The notes below the pieces were generated by a model. The model worked only from the letters and a program-made list of their open reading frames with translations. It made no database searches and was not told the DNA's origin. Source: Cornus controversa (lineage: Eukaryota; Streptophyta; Magnoliopsida; Cornales; Cornaceae). From it: 64,000 nucleotides of DNA. The stretch is from contig CM048845.1 of assembly GCA_026545225.1 (NCBI GenBank), positions 106,653,033-106,717,032 on the forward strand. Reading direction: 5' to 3'. The position numbers and the translations under genes were made by a program. Positions 13,541 through 26,005 of the stretch are shown in pieces (positions within the stretch are counted from its first letter, which is position 1; every line of letters starts with the position of its first letter).

Positions 13541-13960
13541 TCCAATTTTGATCATTTTTTTCATTCATCATTTTTGTCATAAATAGAATTTAAAAGACAT
13601 TATGCATGTTTTAAATGTGGGAAACATGTTTAGAAATTTGTTTAGAGGTTTGAAAAAGTTTTGGGAATGTTTGGTGAAATTTGATATTTCGGGTCGGCGA
13701 GGCCTAAGGCGCGGGTTGGGTGGGCCAAGAAATTCAAAAATTTTTTAGGAAAAACTTATTTTTTTGTTTTGGATCAAATGAAATGTTAGAAGAGTTAAGA
13801 AAGTGATTCAGAGCCGTATTTGCTTTCAAAATTGAAAAACGGAGGTTGAGAGAGTACGTTAAGTGGTCCGAGCGCATTTTGGTCATTTTGCGCCCTAGAT
13901 ATTATAAATATCTATATAGCTGAGATTTACAGCCATTTTTGAAGCTCAAAACAGCTGGTC

Positions 13961-13962
<2 letters not shown>

Positions 13963-13996
<34 letters not shown>
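13963..13996. repeat. CT microsatellite
   Basis: A pure CT dinucleotide run directly downstream of the TATA-like box of the LTR remnant. It probably lies in the R region or leader of that element. Confidence 0.85.
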
Positions 13997-14000
<4 letters not shown>

Positions 14001-14702
14001 ATCTTCATATATTCTCATTTTCTCTTCATTTCAGAGACCTTATGCTTAGATTTGGAGGTTCTCGAAGACGGACAACTTGTTCTACGGGTTAAGGATTTTG
14101 GTTTGAATCGAAAAAATTCAGATTTTAACAATGTGAAGCTTGGAGGAATTCTAGAGTTTTGCTAGAAAAAGCTTCAAACTTGAGGTATGTGTGTTTCTTC
14201 CCTCTTATTCATTGATTCCTTAGTTTTTTTGAGTTTGGAAAGGGTTTAGTTGAGTTAGCATGAATGGGAGAGTGGTGGAGTGGTATGATTTTGTTCTTCC
14301 CCTTTCTTTATGAATTTGTACATATTAATATTGTTCATATTGTGATATATGATGATTGTGAACTTGTATATGTTGAATGTATGAAATGAGAGTATCTTAG
14401 GTTATATGATGAATTATATGCATATGTGAATGGTATGCATGATTTTGATTACATGGGGTGTATGAAGTTGTGTATAGATACAATGCATACAATATTCAAT
14501 ATAAAGTATAAATGCGCATAGAAGAGAATGAAATGTATGTTATGTGTTATACGTGCCTAATGAGCATGTATATGTGCATATCGAAGGTTTGCCCAAATAT
14601 GCCTTACATGGATGTCGGAGGTGTCCAACCATGTATTAGAAGTGGTAAAAATATCCACAATGGAATAATCGTCGAAGATGCCCACTCATATCCTAAATTT
14701 TG

Positions 14703-14814
14703 TGATCATCGGAGTTGTCCAATCATAAGGGCAAGACCAATATATTGCCATCAATGTATGATCGTCGGAGTTGTCCAACCACAAGGGCAAGACCAATATA
14801 TTGCTATCAATGTA
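14703..14814. repeat. Tandem 56-bp repeat inside the LTR remnant
   Basis: Two adjacent 56-bp copies (14703-14758 and 14759-14814) contain CGGAGTTGTCCAA and GGGCAAGACCAATATATTG. Diverged half-copies carrying the same GTCGGNGTTGTCCAA word flank them at about 14613 and 14849. Confidence 0.8.
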
Positions 14815-15594
14815 TAATCGTCAGAGTTAACCAATATTATAGTATCGTCGGGGTTGTCCAACACTATGTGATCCTCATAGTTGACCAATCATGTCTATAT
14901 ATCGGATTATGATCGAAAAAGATGTAAATATTGATATCCTTATGTGTTTAACTGTTAAGCATGACGAATGGATTAAATGCATATGTATATAAATTACATT
15001 ATGTTAAGGTGACATGAAAGCATTGAATATGCCATGTAGAGTAGCGACATCTTGATTGCATATCATGTAGGTCGGTGTCGGGTCGATGCTTAGGTGGGTT
15101 AGGACATTCCTACTGAGCTAGTTGTTTTGCTCACCCTTCTCCCCCAAACTCTTTTACAAATAAGGCACCGATGATAGATGAAATTTGAGTAGTTGTTTTA
15201 TTTTTATTGTTTTATTTTTATGTTTAGAATATGTTTGGATGTTCGGATTTCCAATTTCAAGTATTAGTTTGATCCCGGGTATTTTCAAAGTTAAAGAATA
15301 GTTTTACGGAATGATAGGACATGAGGATATGTTTGTCTTTTTCAAAAAGATTTGGGACGATTTTGGTATTTTTTTAAAAGTGAATGGTCTTTTAGTAATT
15401 TCACATTATGGATGACAATATTGTAAATTCTTTGAAAAAGAATGGTATTATGGTAGTTTTAGAGTAAAATGGAGGGTAAAAGAGACTTTTCACTTGGGAA
15501 AGTCTAGAAGCTTCTAGAAGGAGTGGGAGATATAAATGTATATCTATAGGTTTTGAGTTAAAAAATGCAAAATTGTCTTCCTCTTTCCCCATAT

Positions 15595-16920
15595 GTGATT
15601 GACGTTGAATGTTGCGCATTTTAGCCTCTTAATTTGCATATTTTATTCTCTTAATGATAGTTTATTTGTGATCTTACTCTATTTTTGTGTTTTTTGTATT
15701 TTCAGAGTCTTAATAATTATTTCAGTTAAAATCATAATTTTTGGGCTTTTAAAGAAGACATTCAAGAAGGTTATATATTTTAACTCAAAACAACTCAAGG
15801 AAGTAACCCAAGAGAATTATAAAGGAGATTCCGGGCTGAAGTCCAATTCTGCGCGTAATCCAGTTTTAATCCCGTTTTGAAAAATGGTCCGAAACTTTTA
15901 TTTTTGAGTGCCAAATTGATTCAATTCTAAGCAAGTAGAACGAAATTAGATTCTGGAGATATTTGTATTTCACAAAAATTTCGTGAATCACAATAATTCA
16001 AGGTCAAAATTGGATTTCAATTTAGAGAAAATATTCTGACAGATTTTCTCCTAAACACTTTTCTTTTCTTTTTTTACTTGGAGAACATCCTAGAGGACCT
16101 ACATATAAGAGAAAGAGATGAGTATGGTTGAGGGAGGAGAAGAAAACAAGTGGAGGCCAGGTAGAGAAGACAGAGACAATTCAGATTTTATTTATTTTAT
16201 TTCATTATGTCTTTTATTTATTTATTATCTTCTTCTACTATGTGTAACTAAACTCCTTCACTAAGGCTGAGGAGGAAACCTCCATTAATAGAGTGAAGTT
16301 GTTTTGTTTATTGATTGATTCTCACGTGAATGATTTAAATGCTTATGATTTTCGTTTCTTGTGATTAATTATTTTATAATTCTTTCACCATCTATGTCAT
16401 ATATATGTGATAGTTAGAAAGTATTATAATTAATCTAAGCTTGAGTTTGTATTTCTTAAAAGTGATAATCTTTGATCTTATATTTTTCATTAAATTGGAT
16501 TCAAAAAATGCTTAGAATTTTACACTAGTGAAGCAAACGAAAATCTACCTTTTTAATATATTTTTCATAATGCTTTATTGTTAAATCTTGAGTAAGCAAT
16601 AGATTGATTTCTTGATTGCTACTCTGAATTTGAGAATTGTAAATGAATAGTAGAAGTTTTATGAATTTAATGGTGGTGGAATCCGACACCTTAGTTATTT
16701 TCTCTATTTGATTTCAATAGTGTTATTTTATTTGCATGTTAGTTTAATCTCTATCAAATCACCCAACTTTTGTTTAAACTAGATTAGTTTTAAATTAATT
16801 TGAATTTGTATTAATTTTTCTTCTCAAAGCACTCTATTGGGTTCGACCTAGTTCTTGTTGATCTATACTTCAATAGATTCATACACTTGCGAGTTATTTT
16901 ACACTTTTAAAACAACATCA
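15595..16920 (+). mobile_element. Probable solo LTR inserted in the older gypsy remnant
   Basis: The block starts TGATTGACGTTGAATGTTGC and ends in a U5-like tail with TTGGGTTCGACCTAGTTC and ACACTTGCGAGTTATTTT. Such tails precede the primer-binding site in some plant gypsy LTRs (Athila-like). No internal domain follows, which suggests recombination to a solo LTR. I could not find an exact target-site duplication, so the limits are approximate. Confidence 0.5.
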
Positions 16921-19900
16921 ATAAGTTATGCTAGCCCTTTTCTTTTCCTCTCCATCTCTCATTTTGCTCTCTTTATTCCTCCATCGAAGGTGCTTGAAGG
17001 CTAGACTTGGTCTAAGGTTGTTGTTGGTGATTAATTGTGGTGCTAGTAGTATATAAGTGTTTCTTTCCACTACTTTTGTCCTTTTCTTTTTTTTTTATTT
17101 TCCTCTCTTCATTTTTTTTTTAATTATTGAAGTTTAAAGAATGAGTATTATGTATGATTTGTAGTGTTGGAAGCTTTGGGACTTGAAAGCTTCCATTTCT
17201 TTCCATTAATTTCTCCATTAAAGTTTTTTAAGAAAAGTTAAGACTTCAAATTGAATTTCAAAATTCAATTTGGGAGTTTCTTCAATCTATCTTAGATTTG
17301 AGGTAGGAATGAATTTAATTTCCTTTCTAATGTTTTAAGACTTTATGAAGTGTTAGGTTGAGATTCTAACACAAATTGCAAAATGTGTGAAAAAGTTTAT
17401 TTTATTTCATGAAAGTTTGAGGTTTTTGTTTGAGCATGCTAAATGTGTTTAGACCTTGGATTATGCTAATTAATATTGCTAAGGTGGTTTACCATTGAGA
17501 CATGTATGCCATTGGATTACTCATGCTCTTAATTTGAAATTAAAATACACTTTATTGCATGATAACTCTAGTGTCGTGTAAGAAGTAGAAGTTCTAATTT
17601 ACTTTTATAGTAATTATGCTAATGATTGTGAATTTATGGAAGTCTTGGATCATCTATTGGTGTCTTGAAACAAAAAACTTAACTTTTGTTCAAGAAGAGT
17701 ATTTTAAAAAAAAGTGGTAACATGTATGCTTTGTTTGCTAATGTGTGTTCAAGTATTCTATATTTTACTTAATTGATATGTAGGAATGCTAATGGATGAA
17801 TTGGGGTTCATCTGAATTCATTTGATAACTTATGGACCATTAGGGGTATTTTGGTCATTCATATGTATATTAGTTGAGAATGCATGTTAGGTGATTATTT
17901 AAAGTGCCTAAGTGTTTGTGTACACTTATTGAACATGTTGAGCATGATAGGTAACACCTAGGAGAAATTATGAAATTTTGACCATACTTTAATGTTTGGA
18001 GCTAGGGTTCCACGGTGCAACATGGTTTTTGCATGGAATTATAATTGTTTAAATATTTTAAATTATGCTTAGAATGTACTAGAACATGATTTTGTGTTAA
18101 ATTGACATATTTGATTTGAAAGTTCAAGTATGCTTGATAAGTAACATATAAATTGTCTAGATGTACTAATTTGGTTAAATTAGAAATTTGGTTATATTTT
18201 GATACTATATATGTGCAAGCATTGAAATTGAAGGTTTAAAGTTCTACTGAAAAGAATTTGAAGGTTTAAAACCCTATTTAAAAGAGACATTTTTGCTTGA
18301 GAAATGACTCATTGGAAGTTTGGTGCACATAGATGTAGAACCAATATTATGAGGATAATTATTATGGACATTGTTATTACATTATTCATATTGATAATTT
18401 TTTTCTCATATTGTACATATCATGTGTGTGTTATGATTTTCAAGAAATTTTAAATAGTCGAAATTGAAAATAGAGGCACAAAGATGCCTGGTGGTTGAAA
18501 AGTCCACCTGACTGGCCAATAGTTTTACATCGACTTGCAGACTAGTAATTCAGAATGATGAAATGTACAGAAGAACTGTCTGAAGACTACTTTATTAATG
18601 CGTGTGTCATGACTATTTGAGTTACATGTAGGGGTGTGTGTGCGTGCGTCATCTCTGTACTGCATCTAAATAAACAAACTGTTCATTTCAAGTTTTACAC
18701 TTTTTAAACCATTATAAATAGGTTTATTATATCGTTGTTTATGGATGAGTTATGGTTCCATTGTTTATAGGTATGTTATATTTCATGTTTATGTGTAAAT
18801 GTATATTAGTGAATACTTGTGAAGCATGTGGAAAGGAAAATAGGAACATTTTAGAAAGAACAACATTGTGTGCATGTTCCCTTAGGAATTCATACTTTAG
18901 TGTGAAATGTTTAGGGGGGATAGTTGAGTCATTTTTACTGAGCCGTCGTTGCTCACCCTATAGATGTGTCACAATTTTCAGAAAAAAAGGACGAAAAGGA
19001 TGTTGTTTGAGCTCCAGGAAGCTTGAAGTGACATATTTTATTTTGGTGATTTGTAGTTATACTTACATGTATTAGGTATAACTTGGATAACATATATGTT
19101 ACTTTATTTTGGGCCAGTCTCTTAGCTTAGTATTTCTATACTTGAATAACATGTTATATTCAGGAGTTTTGTGATTTATCTTCCTTATTGAGCATGATTA
19201 GTGTATGTTAATTATAGTTAAGTTGTTTATCACTTTCGCAGTGACGACTTTAATGTCGGCTCAAGGTTCGGGGTTTGAATTCTTTTCTATTCCTTTTTAT
19301 CTTTTCTTTTAGTCGAAACTCGGGTCTTTGGGATTTGGGACGTACTAGCTTGGTATCATAGCTTGTTTGTAGTTATGAGGTGTTGAGGTTTCATTTAATC
19401 ACCTTCATTTTTCATGCCCTTTTGGGTGTTAGAATTTGGGGCATGACATTAGCCTTGTGGAGTACATCGATAGCATTTTTTTTTTTTGAGTTATTTTGAA
19501 GATTGCATAAATTGTTATCCATGCCGGCTTGTGGCATGTTGAAATACTTAGAATGATATGTAATTTTGGACAAAGACTTATATATATGGATGTTGGACAT
19601 GTAATTTGACACAATGGTGTTTCTTTTGAGAAACTTGACAATGTATACATTTTTCAGATTCGATCCGATGATTTGATGTAATAGAGTTGTGTTTAGAGTT
19701 TTAATGCTTCCGCGTGTGTATTTTGATGTTTTGGATGTATGAGGAATAGTGGCATTTTGAGGGATCAGTTTAGATGTCCTAAGAAAAAAATAAGACTTAA
19801 CAGAAATTTCTGCCAAAAGGGGCTTCGATTAATCGAAATCCCATCTTCTCTTCGATTGATCGAAGGGTTCGATTAATCGAAGGCTCACATTCAATTAATC

Positions 19901-20234
19901 GCATAAATTGAGAGAGATTAGGTTCCAAAACCAGTGTGTTTCGATAGAACTTTCAATGATTGATCGTAACTTTGATTAATCAAATATCCAAATTTGATTA
20001 ATCGAAGGACTAGGTTTGATTAATCGAACCTATTACTTACAACAGGGTTGAAATTAAAGGATGTCAAGGTTTCGTTCAATCACCTCCATTTTTTCATGCT
20101 CTTTACTAGTATCAAAAATCGAGGCGTGACAACTTGGTATCATAACGTGATATCAAAGCGGGATTGTCAATGAGATGTATTGATATTTAATTTAATCACC
20201 CCCATTTTCAAGTGTCAGAAATCGGGGTGTGACA
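16921..20234 (+). mobile_element. Ty3/gypsy LTR and leader, second part, ending at a primer-binding site
   Basis: This AT-rich non-coding tract continues the LTR remnant to the point where LTR-end words (GGGGTGTGACA) meet a tRNA primer-binding site at 20238. Similar LTR-end words occur at about 19438 (GGGGCATGACA) and 20121 (GAGGCGTGACA). A PBS-like CTTGGTATCATAGC is also seen at about 19350. This suggests several overlapping or duplicated LTR ends. No gene is recognised; the small open frames here are chance frames. Confidence 0.5.
19826..20031. repeat. Array of TTCGATTAATCGAA palindromes
   Basis: Within about 205 bp the 14-bp palindrome TTCGATTAATCGAA and close variants (TTGATTAATCGAA, TCAATTAATCG, TTCGATTGATCGAA) recur about eight times. 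One variant reappears in the 3' LTR end at about 22879, so the array belongs to the LTR of this gypsy family. Confidence 0.8.
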
Positions 20235-20237
20235 ACT

Positions 20238-20249
20238 TGGTAACAGAGC
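20238..20249 (+). other. Primer-binding site of the gypsy element
   Basis: TGGTAACAGAGC follows four bases after the LTR-end word GTGACA. It differs by one base from TGGTATCAGAGC, the plant initiator-tRNA-Met primer site. Confidence 0.65.
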
Positions 20250-20469
20250 TTAACTGGGTTTGAATACCCTAGGACGTAGTGTGAGAATTTAATTATGTGT
20301 TTATTTGAGGTGAATGATTCAAACACGAGGTTTATGAATTGTTTATGTAAAGTATGATTGATTGTTTATGCCTTTTTAACATGTTCATTATGGAATGAAT
20401 TGGCATCGCGTTTTGTAAGCATGGTGAGAGGTATATGACTATACATGTTTGATGTTAAACTTTCTTTGT

Positions 20470-22868
20470 TATATGTATAGCAAGATCCCTCCAAGAAGAG
20501 GCGCTAATGTCCCTTAAGAGCAAATTGATGGAGCCTAATTTATGCGAGACATGGTAAATACGATGTGACAAATCGCAAGGGAAACCTAAGAGGAAGAAGT
20601 TCAGGCACAACCTAGGGTTGGTTTGAGCCAGAAAATAATTGCCATAAAAGAGTTTGTGAAGTATAAACCACCCACGTTTGCGGTCAGATATGATCCACTA
20701 ACGATGGAAGGTTAGATTAACCAAACCTTCAAACTCTTTGTTACTCTAGCAATCAATGAGGACCTAAGGGTTGGTGTGGCGACGCTTCATCTTTAAGGAG
20801 AAACGAATAGATGATGGCAATTCATCGGTAATACTCATAATACCAAGACCATGGAGTGGGATACCTTCAAAGGACTTTTCTTTGATAAATTCTTTCCAGC
20901 TACAATAAAGGATATGTTGAGGAAAAGTTCATTGACCTCGTGTACGGTGACATGGACATAATGGGTTACGAGACCAAGTTTACTTCCTTGGCTCGCTTTG
21001 CACCGGAGATGGTGAATAATGAAGAGATGAAAGTGAAAAAGTTTGTGAAGGGGCTTAAGACCTCTATAAGGAACATGTGTTAATCTTAGGCTTGAGAGTC
21101 TATGTTGAAGTGATTGACAGAGCTTTGATAGCAGAGGAAGATGATAGAGATGCCCAAATAAACTGGGACTTTAAGAATCAGGCAAGGGGTGTTGGGTTAA
21201 CTTATGGTAATCAAACGAGAAAAAGGCATATAGACAATGTGTCACTTTCTCAGCGGTAGCAATAGGCTAGCCCAATGCCATCATTGTTTTTGCCTACCGA
21301 ACCTTCACAGTCTATGGTAGTGTGTTAACACTGCCAGCATTTCGATCATTACAAATCTGAGTGCCCTTAAAGGCAGGTAGTGGTATCAGTGCCAATCATA
21401 TCAGGAGGGGAGCAGACGTGCTTTTATTGTCGACAGCCTGGACATATTAGAGCAAACTGCCATCAGAGGGAGAATGTACAGAGTGGTTTTGGGTCTCAGT
21501 AGAGAACCGTACAAAGTGCCATGGTTCAGTCAGGCTATAAGGCATTGCCACGCCCCAGCTAGCACAGTCAGTTCATGGCTCTAGAACTGCGAGGGGATCT
21601 ACACCTGCTGCTTCTAGTCAATAGTCTGGGTGTCAGGGTACTGGCCAACAGGGTCAGCAGACACATGGCCACGTATTCACACTTGCTCAAGCAGAGGAAG
21701 TACCAGGATCATCACTGGTCAAAGGTATTTCCCTAGTTCGTGGACTAGGGTGTTGATAGATTCGGGTGTATATCATTTATTCATATCTATTACATTTGTT
21801 TGTGCATTGGGGCTGGAAGTGTCATCACTAGAGTCACCATTGTCCATTGATATGCTTGTTGGGGGTAGAGTTACCCTGGGTAAAGTATGTCGGTCTTGCG
21901 AGATTGAGGTTGTTGGACGTCTACTAGTATTCGACTTTGTGTTACTAAACATGGCTACTTTTGACGTCATTCTAAGTATGGATTGACTATCTTTGTTTAA
22001 AGCCATGATTGATTGTCTTCGTAGGAGAGTGATAGTGTGCACACCTGAGGGTGATTGTTTCCATTTTGTTGGAGAGTGTGATAATTTTTATGTGCCATCA
22101 CTACATGGTTTTGGTGTTCGGAACATGATTGGATGTTTCTTAACTAGCTTGTTAGCCAAGGAGGATGAGGTTATGACTCGTGGAGGGTTTTCACCGATAG
22201 TATGTGATTTTTTGGATGTGTTTTGGAGGACTTGACAGAGTTACCTCTGATGCGGGAAGTAGTGTTCGACATTGATCTTATTTTCGGTACCGCGCCTATC
22301 TTTATGACACAGTACTGTATGGCACCAGCAGAGTTGAAAGATTAGTTGCAAGAATTGGTAGACAAAGGATTTGTACGGCCTAGTACATCGTTTTAGGGAG
22401 CTCCGTTCTTCTTTGCTAAGAAGAAGGACAGATCTCTACGGTTGTGTATAGACTACCAGAAATTAAATGAAGCAACGATCAAGAACAAATATGCTTTGCC
22501 AATGACAGATGACTTGTTTGATCAATTCAAGGGTTCAACATGCTTTTCAAAGATCGACTTGAGGTCGGGGTATTACCAGTTGAGGGTAAGAGATGAGGAT
22601 ATTCCAAAGACGACTTTTTGGACTAAATATGGACACTACGAGTTTCTAGTGATGCCATTTGGTTTGACGAATGCACCGGTAGCGTTCATGGACTTAATAA
22701 ACTAAGTCTTCAGTGTTTACTTGGATAGATTCATGGTGGTGTTTATGGATGATATTCTTGTGTACTCATCTTATATGGAATAATATGAGATTCATTTGAG
22801 GACTGTGTTATAGATTTTGAGGGAGCACCATTTGTATACCAAGTGTGACAAATGTGAATTTTGGCTAA
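20470..22868 (+). pseudogene. Decayed Ty3/gypsy gag-protease-reverse transcriptase
   Basis: The gag start region reads KIPPRRGANVP and continues through KPPTFAVRYDPL and FFDKFFPAT, with several stops. A CCHC zinc knuckle (CFYCRQPGHIRANC) is at 21419-21460. The protease part has RVLIDSG followed by FDVILSMD (21750-21986). Reverse transcriptase gives [29 protein letters not shown] and MPFGLTNAP (22442-22705), then FMDDILVYS at about 22742. After RT, the RNase H and integrase regions are missing and the sequence goes directly into the 3' LTR end. In-frame stops and frameshifts make it inactive. Confidence 0.9.
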
Positions 22869-23090
22869 CGGACTAGGTTCGATTAATTAAACATGCTGCT
22901 CACATCAGTGTTGCAATTAAAGGATGTTGAGGTTTCATTCAATTACCTCCATTTTTCCATGCTCTTTATCGAGTATCGAAAATCAGAGCGTGACAACTTG
23001 GTATCAGAACGTGATATCAAAGCGGGATTGTTGATGAGAAGTGTTGATGTTTAGTTCAATTACCCCCATTTTGAAAATCGGGGCGTGACA
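22869..23090 (+). mobile_element. Truncated 3' LTR end of the gypsy element
   Basis: This block matches 20008-20234 over its length: GGACTAGGTT, AAAGGATGT.AGGTTTC, CACCTCCATTTTT.CATGC, GCGTGACAACTTGGTATCA and the terminal GGGGCGTGACA. It thus pairs with the 5' LTR end, but only its last 220 bp or so remain. Confidence 0.75.
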
Positions 23091-23164
23091 ACATGTGGGT
23101 CCAAAACATTTATTTCAGTTTCACCATCTAATGGATAAAGAGACATTTGACTACTTATTTGGTG
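23091..23164. mobile_element. MITE fragment related to the 12.9-kb element
   Basis: The segment GTGGGTCCAAAACATTTATT, TTCACCATCTAATGGATAAA and TTGGTGGTAACTTTCATTAT resembles the interior and right end of the MITE at 12935-13092, but the left end is missing. Confidence 0.4.
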
Positions 23165-25194
23165 GTAACTTTCATTATACGAATCATTTTCGACTATATA
23201 TATCTACGCACATATGTTTAATTTGTTTGTAGATTTCTACTTATATATGTATGCGACTATGTGTATAAATATGTGTGTTTGTAGACAAGTTTTAAGCCAA
23301 GAGTTTTTGATGAATGTTTCCAAGTCGAGTTTGAATACTGAGGTGGGAGCTCGAGCCAACTTGTTTCACAGTTGAGTGTAGCTCAAAGCCTCTAACATAT
23401 CACTACTTGGCTCAACTTGATGAAGCCATTGTGCAATAACGAAATTGTCAATCTCTCCAAAAGGTGACAAACAACCCCCCAAGTGGATCAGATGGGGAGC
23501 CATGTTCGGGGAAAGAAGAAAGTGTCAGCTCATTAACGAATATACTTCGAAAAAAGAAGAAGAAAATATAGAGGTATATTAATTCTAAGAAGCATGGACA
23601 CTTCTATAAAGGTGTCGTATTTATGTTTGATACTGACACTCCTAGACACGTGTCCCACACTTCATAGACGTGTTCATTATTTAAAAATAAAATTTATTAT
23701 TTTTGAGACTTGGTCTACACATTTCAAACACTCGGTCGACGCATTATGAACACTTGACTAACATATCTTACACTATTTATATTGTATAAAACAAACGTAT
23801 GACAATTCTAGAAACAACATTATGAATATATATATCAAATGTTAAACCTCTCAAAGAACAAAAACATAACATATTCTTTTTAGTATTTGAAGAGAGTAAT
23901 CTTTTAAATTATGTAACTTTAGGATAAAATTTAGATTGAGTCGTTTCCATATCCATTATTCTTTTACAGTAATGTGGGTATTGTTCATATGCGTGAGTCT
24001 TATATATTACTGCAGTAGTATATTTTAAGAAAAATGTTTATAGTATCTAATAAACAAAAAATTAGGGATCACAAGTACAATTTAGCTTAAAAATGATTTT
24101 TATTATGTCAAATATTTAGCTTAAAATGATTTTTATCATGTCAAAAACAATACCAGTGGTTTTCTTCTCTCGAGAGAATCAAAATCGTACTACACATAAA
24201 TCGTTAGTATTTTTTTTTTCTTCGTTTCCGATTGTGGCTCTTATCATTCTTGTACATTATCAGCGTCAATATGCTTTGGATAACTAGGATTTTTAATTTG
24301 TGTCCGCTCAAGCTTATGAATTTGATTCATATTTTCAATATGTTTCAGAATAGTTCTAGATGTTGAAACTGTTAGCCTTGAATGGTATTGGGCATGTCTA
24401 TTTCAACAATGTTTTGGACGAGTCAACTTTAATAAACACGGAGACAAACATGCATATATGAACTAAAATATGGAATCCTAAGTATTGGGCACACAAAACG
24501 AGAGGCTACAAATGAGGTAGCTCCTAATTTATCCTTGACAAGGTAAGATGTGTACAAGTGTGACAAAAACTATTATTGAACCAAATATCAACAAATGTCT
24601 ATATCCTTCCCCAAAAGCGCAGAGAACTCATGCTTCAGGAATATGGCCCCTTGGATCTGGAGCATTGGGCCTTTGTCTTGGGTGGTAGAGAGAGTCTGGC
24701 CCGAAAGGTGCATCCTTCTAGCAATTGAACCTCCCCTTGTTAGGTGCAGAAAGTGGGTCGTGACATTCTCCCCCACCTAGGGCAGACGATTTCAATTCAA
24801 TCCGCAGAGGTCCTCGTTGTGGCCTTCTCTTTAGATCGTCTTGAACGATTATATCGAACTGCCACAACGTGTCGCTCCGCTCCCAACTTGCTTCATGGTT
24901 GGGTTTTGCCCATCCATTTCACTAAGTACTCAGTGTACGGCGGAGGCACGCGACGACTGCTAGGATGCATTCTGCTTCTTTGTCAAAGGATGTCATCATA
25001 GTCGATGGTGGCTGATTGCAGGAGAAACTACAACTTACAAGCTACAACTATGGTGTGCTCCATTTTTGCCAGGTAGTAGAGGTTTTTTCTCCCTGTAAGT
25101 CTTCCTCAAAACAGAACCCTTGTTTCTGCAATAATTTCTCTATAGTCTTGAAAGATTTGGCAGTGTGAGTTGCTAATTTACTGGGACAAATTTA
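23165..25194 (-). mobile_element. Truncated gypsy chromovirus fragment, copy A (pol end, PPT, LTR)
   Basis: On the minus strand, 25020-24780 encodes broken pieces of an integrase end and chromodomain-like sequence (YTEYLVKWMG). A polypurine tract (GGTGGGGGAGAA) follows at about 24766-24777, and then an LTR start, TGTCACGACCC, at 24765 and leftward. The LTR-like sequence runs to about 23165. The element is 5'-truncated at 25194. It matches copy B (35255-37154) over nearly its whole length. Copy A has an additional stretch of about 210 bp (about 23588-23800) starting AAGAAGCATGGACAC, related to the TIR repeat at 32.0-32.5 kb. Confidence 0.75.
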
Positions 25195-26005
25195 ATCATA
25201 CAGATAGCCGCCTCGGAGTCCGACTCCAGAACAAATTCAAAATTTGTGTTGCCAAAAATCAACAAAAACCTCCATTTGATATATATATATATCATTACGT
25301 ATGTATGTATAATTTCAGATCAGACATTCCTCTAGAAAACACCCCTCAATAAACTTGTGTTATTATTATTGCTATTTATTTATTTATTTATTTTTCTGTA
25401 TGCAGCATTAAAGGCTCTTGTGTAGGTGAATGGGATGACCAATTTCTTTACGAAATCATTCCTGGGAAAACAAGTTTCTTAGAATTTTTTTTTGTAAGAT
25501 TTCTCCTAAAAAGATTTATTTCCTAGAAACATCTTGATTAATTTCTCTGTATTTATTGCTTTAAAAAGTATTTCAGACTCTAATTTGGGATGTTACACAA
25601 CACACGCTCAAGCTCTGTTTTTGCTTGGCATAGTTATGTCTTATTTATTCTTAATTTATTAATTTTATTGGAACAAAAAATGATATCAAATATAAGATGC
25701 AAATTTTGTTCTTCTCTTTTCGTTTATGGGGCTAGTAGGTCATGAAAGATTTAATTTAATTGCAATGATCTGAATGAGTAATATGGCATAATTGTGTTTC
25801 AAACCTTTTCTTCCTTCCATTTAGTTTCTTTTCCCCCTGGGAGCGTGAGTCAATGAAGAATTCTGTCCGTGCAGTTTTGGTTTGCTTGAAAGTTTCTTTT
25901 TGTTTGTATTTCCACTGAAAATTCATGATCTATTTCTGTTTTCAGGGACTTTAAACAAATTTCATAGCAGTCCAATAAGCAATATCTTGTTGAGTACTGC
26001 TTAAA
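25195..26005 (+). other. Upstream region and probable 5' leader of NUP96
   Basis: There is no coding frame of note. A splice acceptor-like TCTGTTTTCAG lies at about 25936-25946, so an intron in the 5' leader is possible. An in-frame TGA at 25991-25993, just before the ATG at 26006, fixes that ATG as the first possible start in this exon. A TTTA microsatellite lies at about 25374-25393. Confidence 0.4.

Larger units (their letters stand above)
13541..15590 (+). mobile_element. Ty3/gypsy-type LTR remnant, first part
   Basis: No coding frame is present, but the features of a plant gypsy LTR are. There is a TATA-like TATTATAAATATC near 13908, a CT-repeat leader (about 13965-13996), a long U5-like tract with tandem repeats (14703-14814), and the stretch TTTTGCTCACCC near 15126. 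Related wording (GTTGCTCACCC) recurs at about 18948. A further TATA-like GATATAAATGTATATC lies near 15530. Boundaries are not resolved. Confidence 0.5.
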
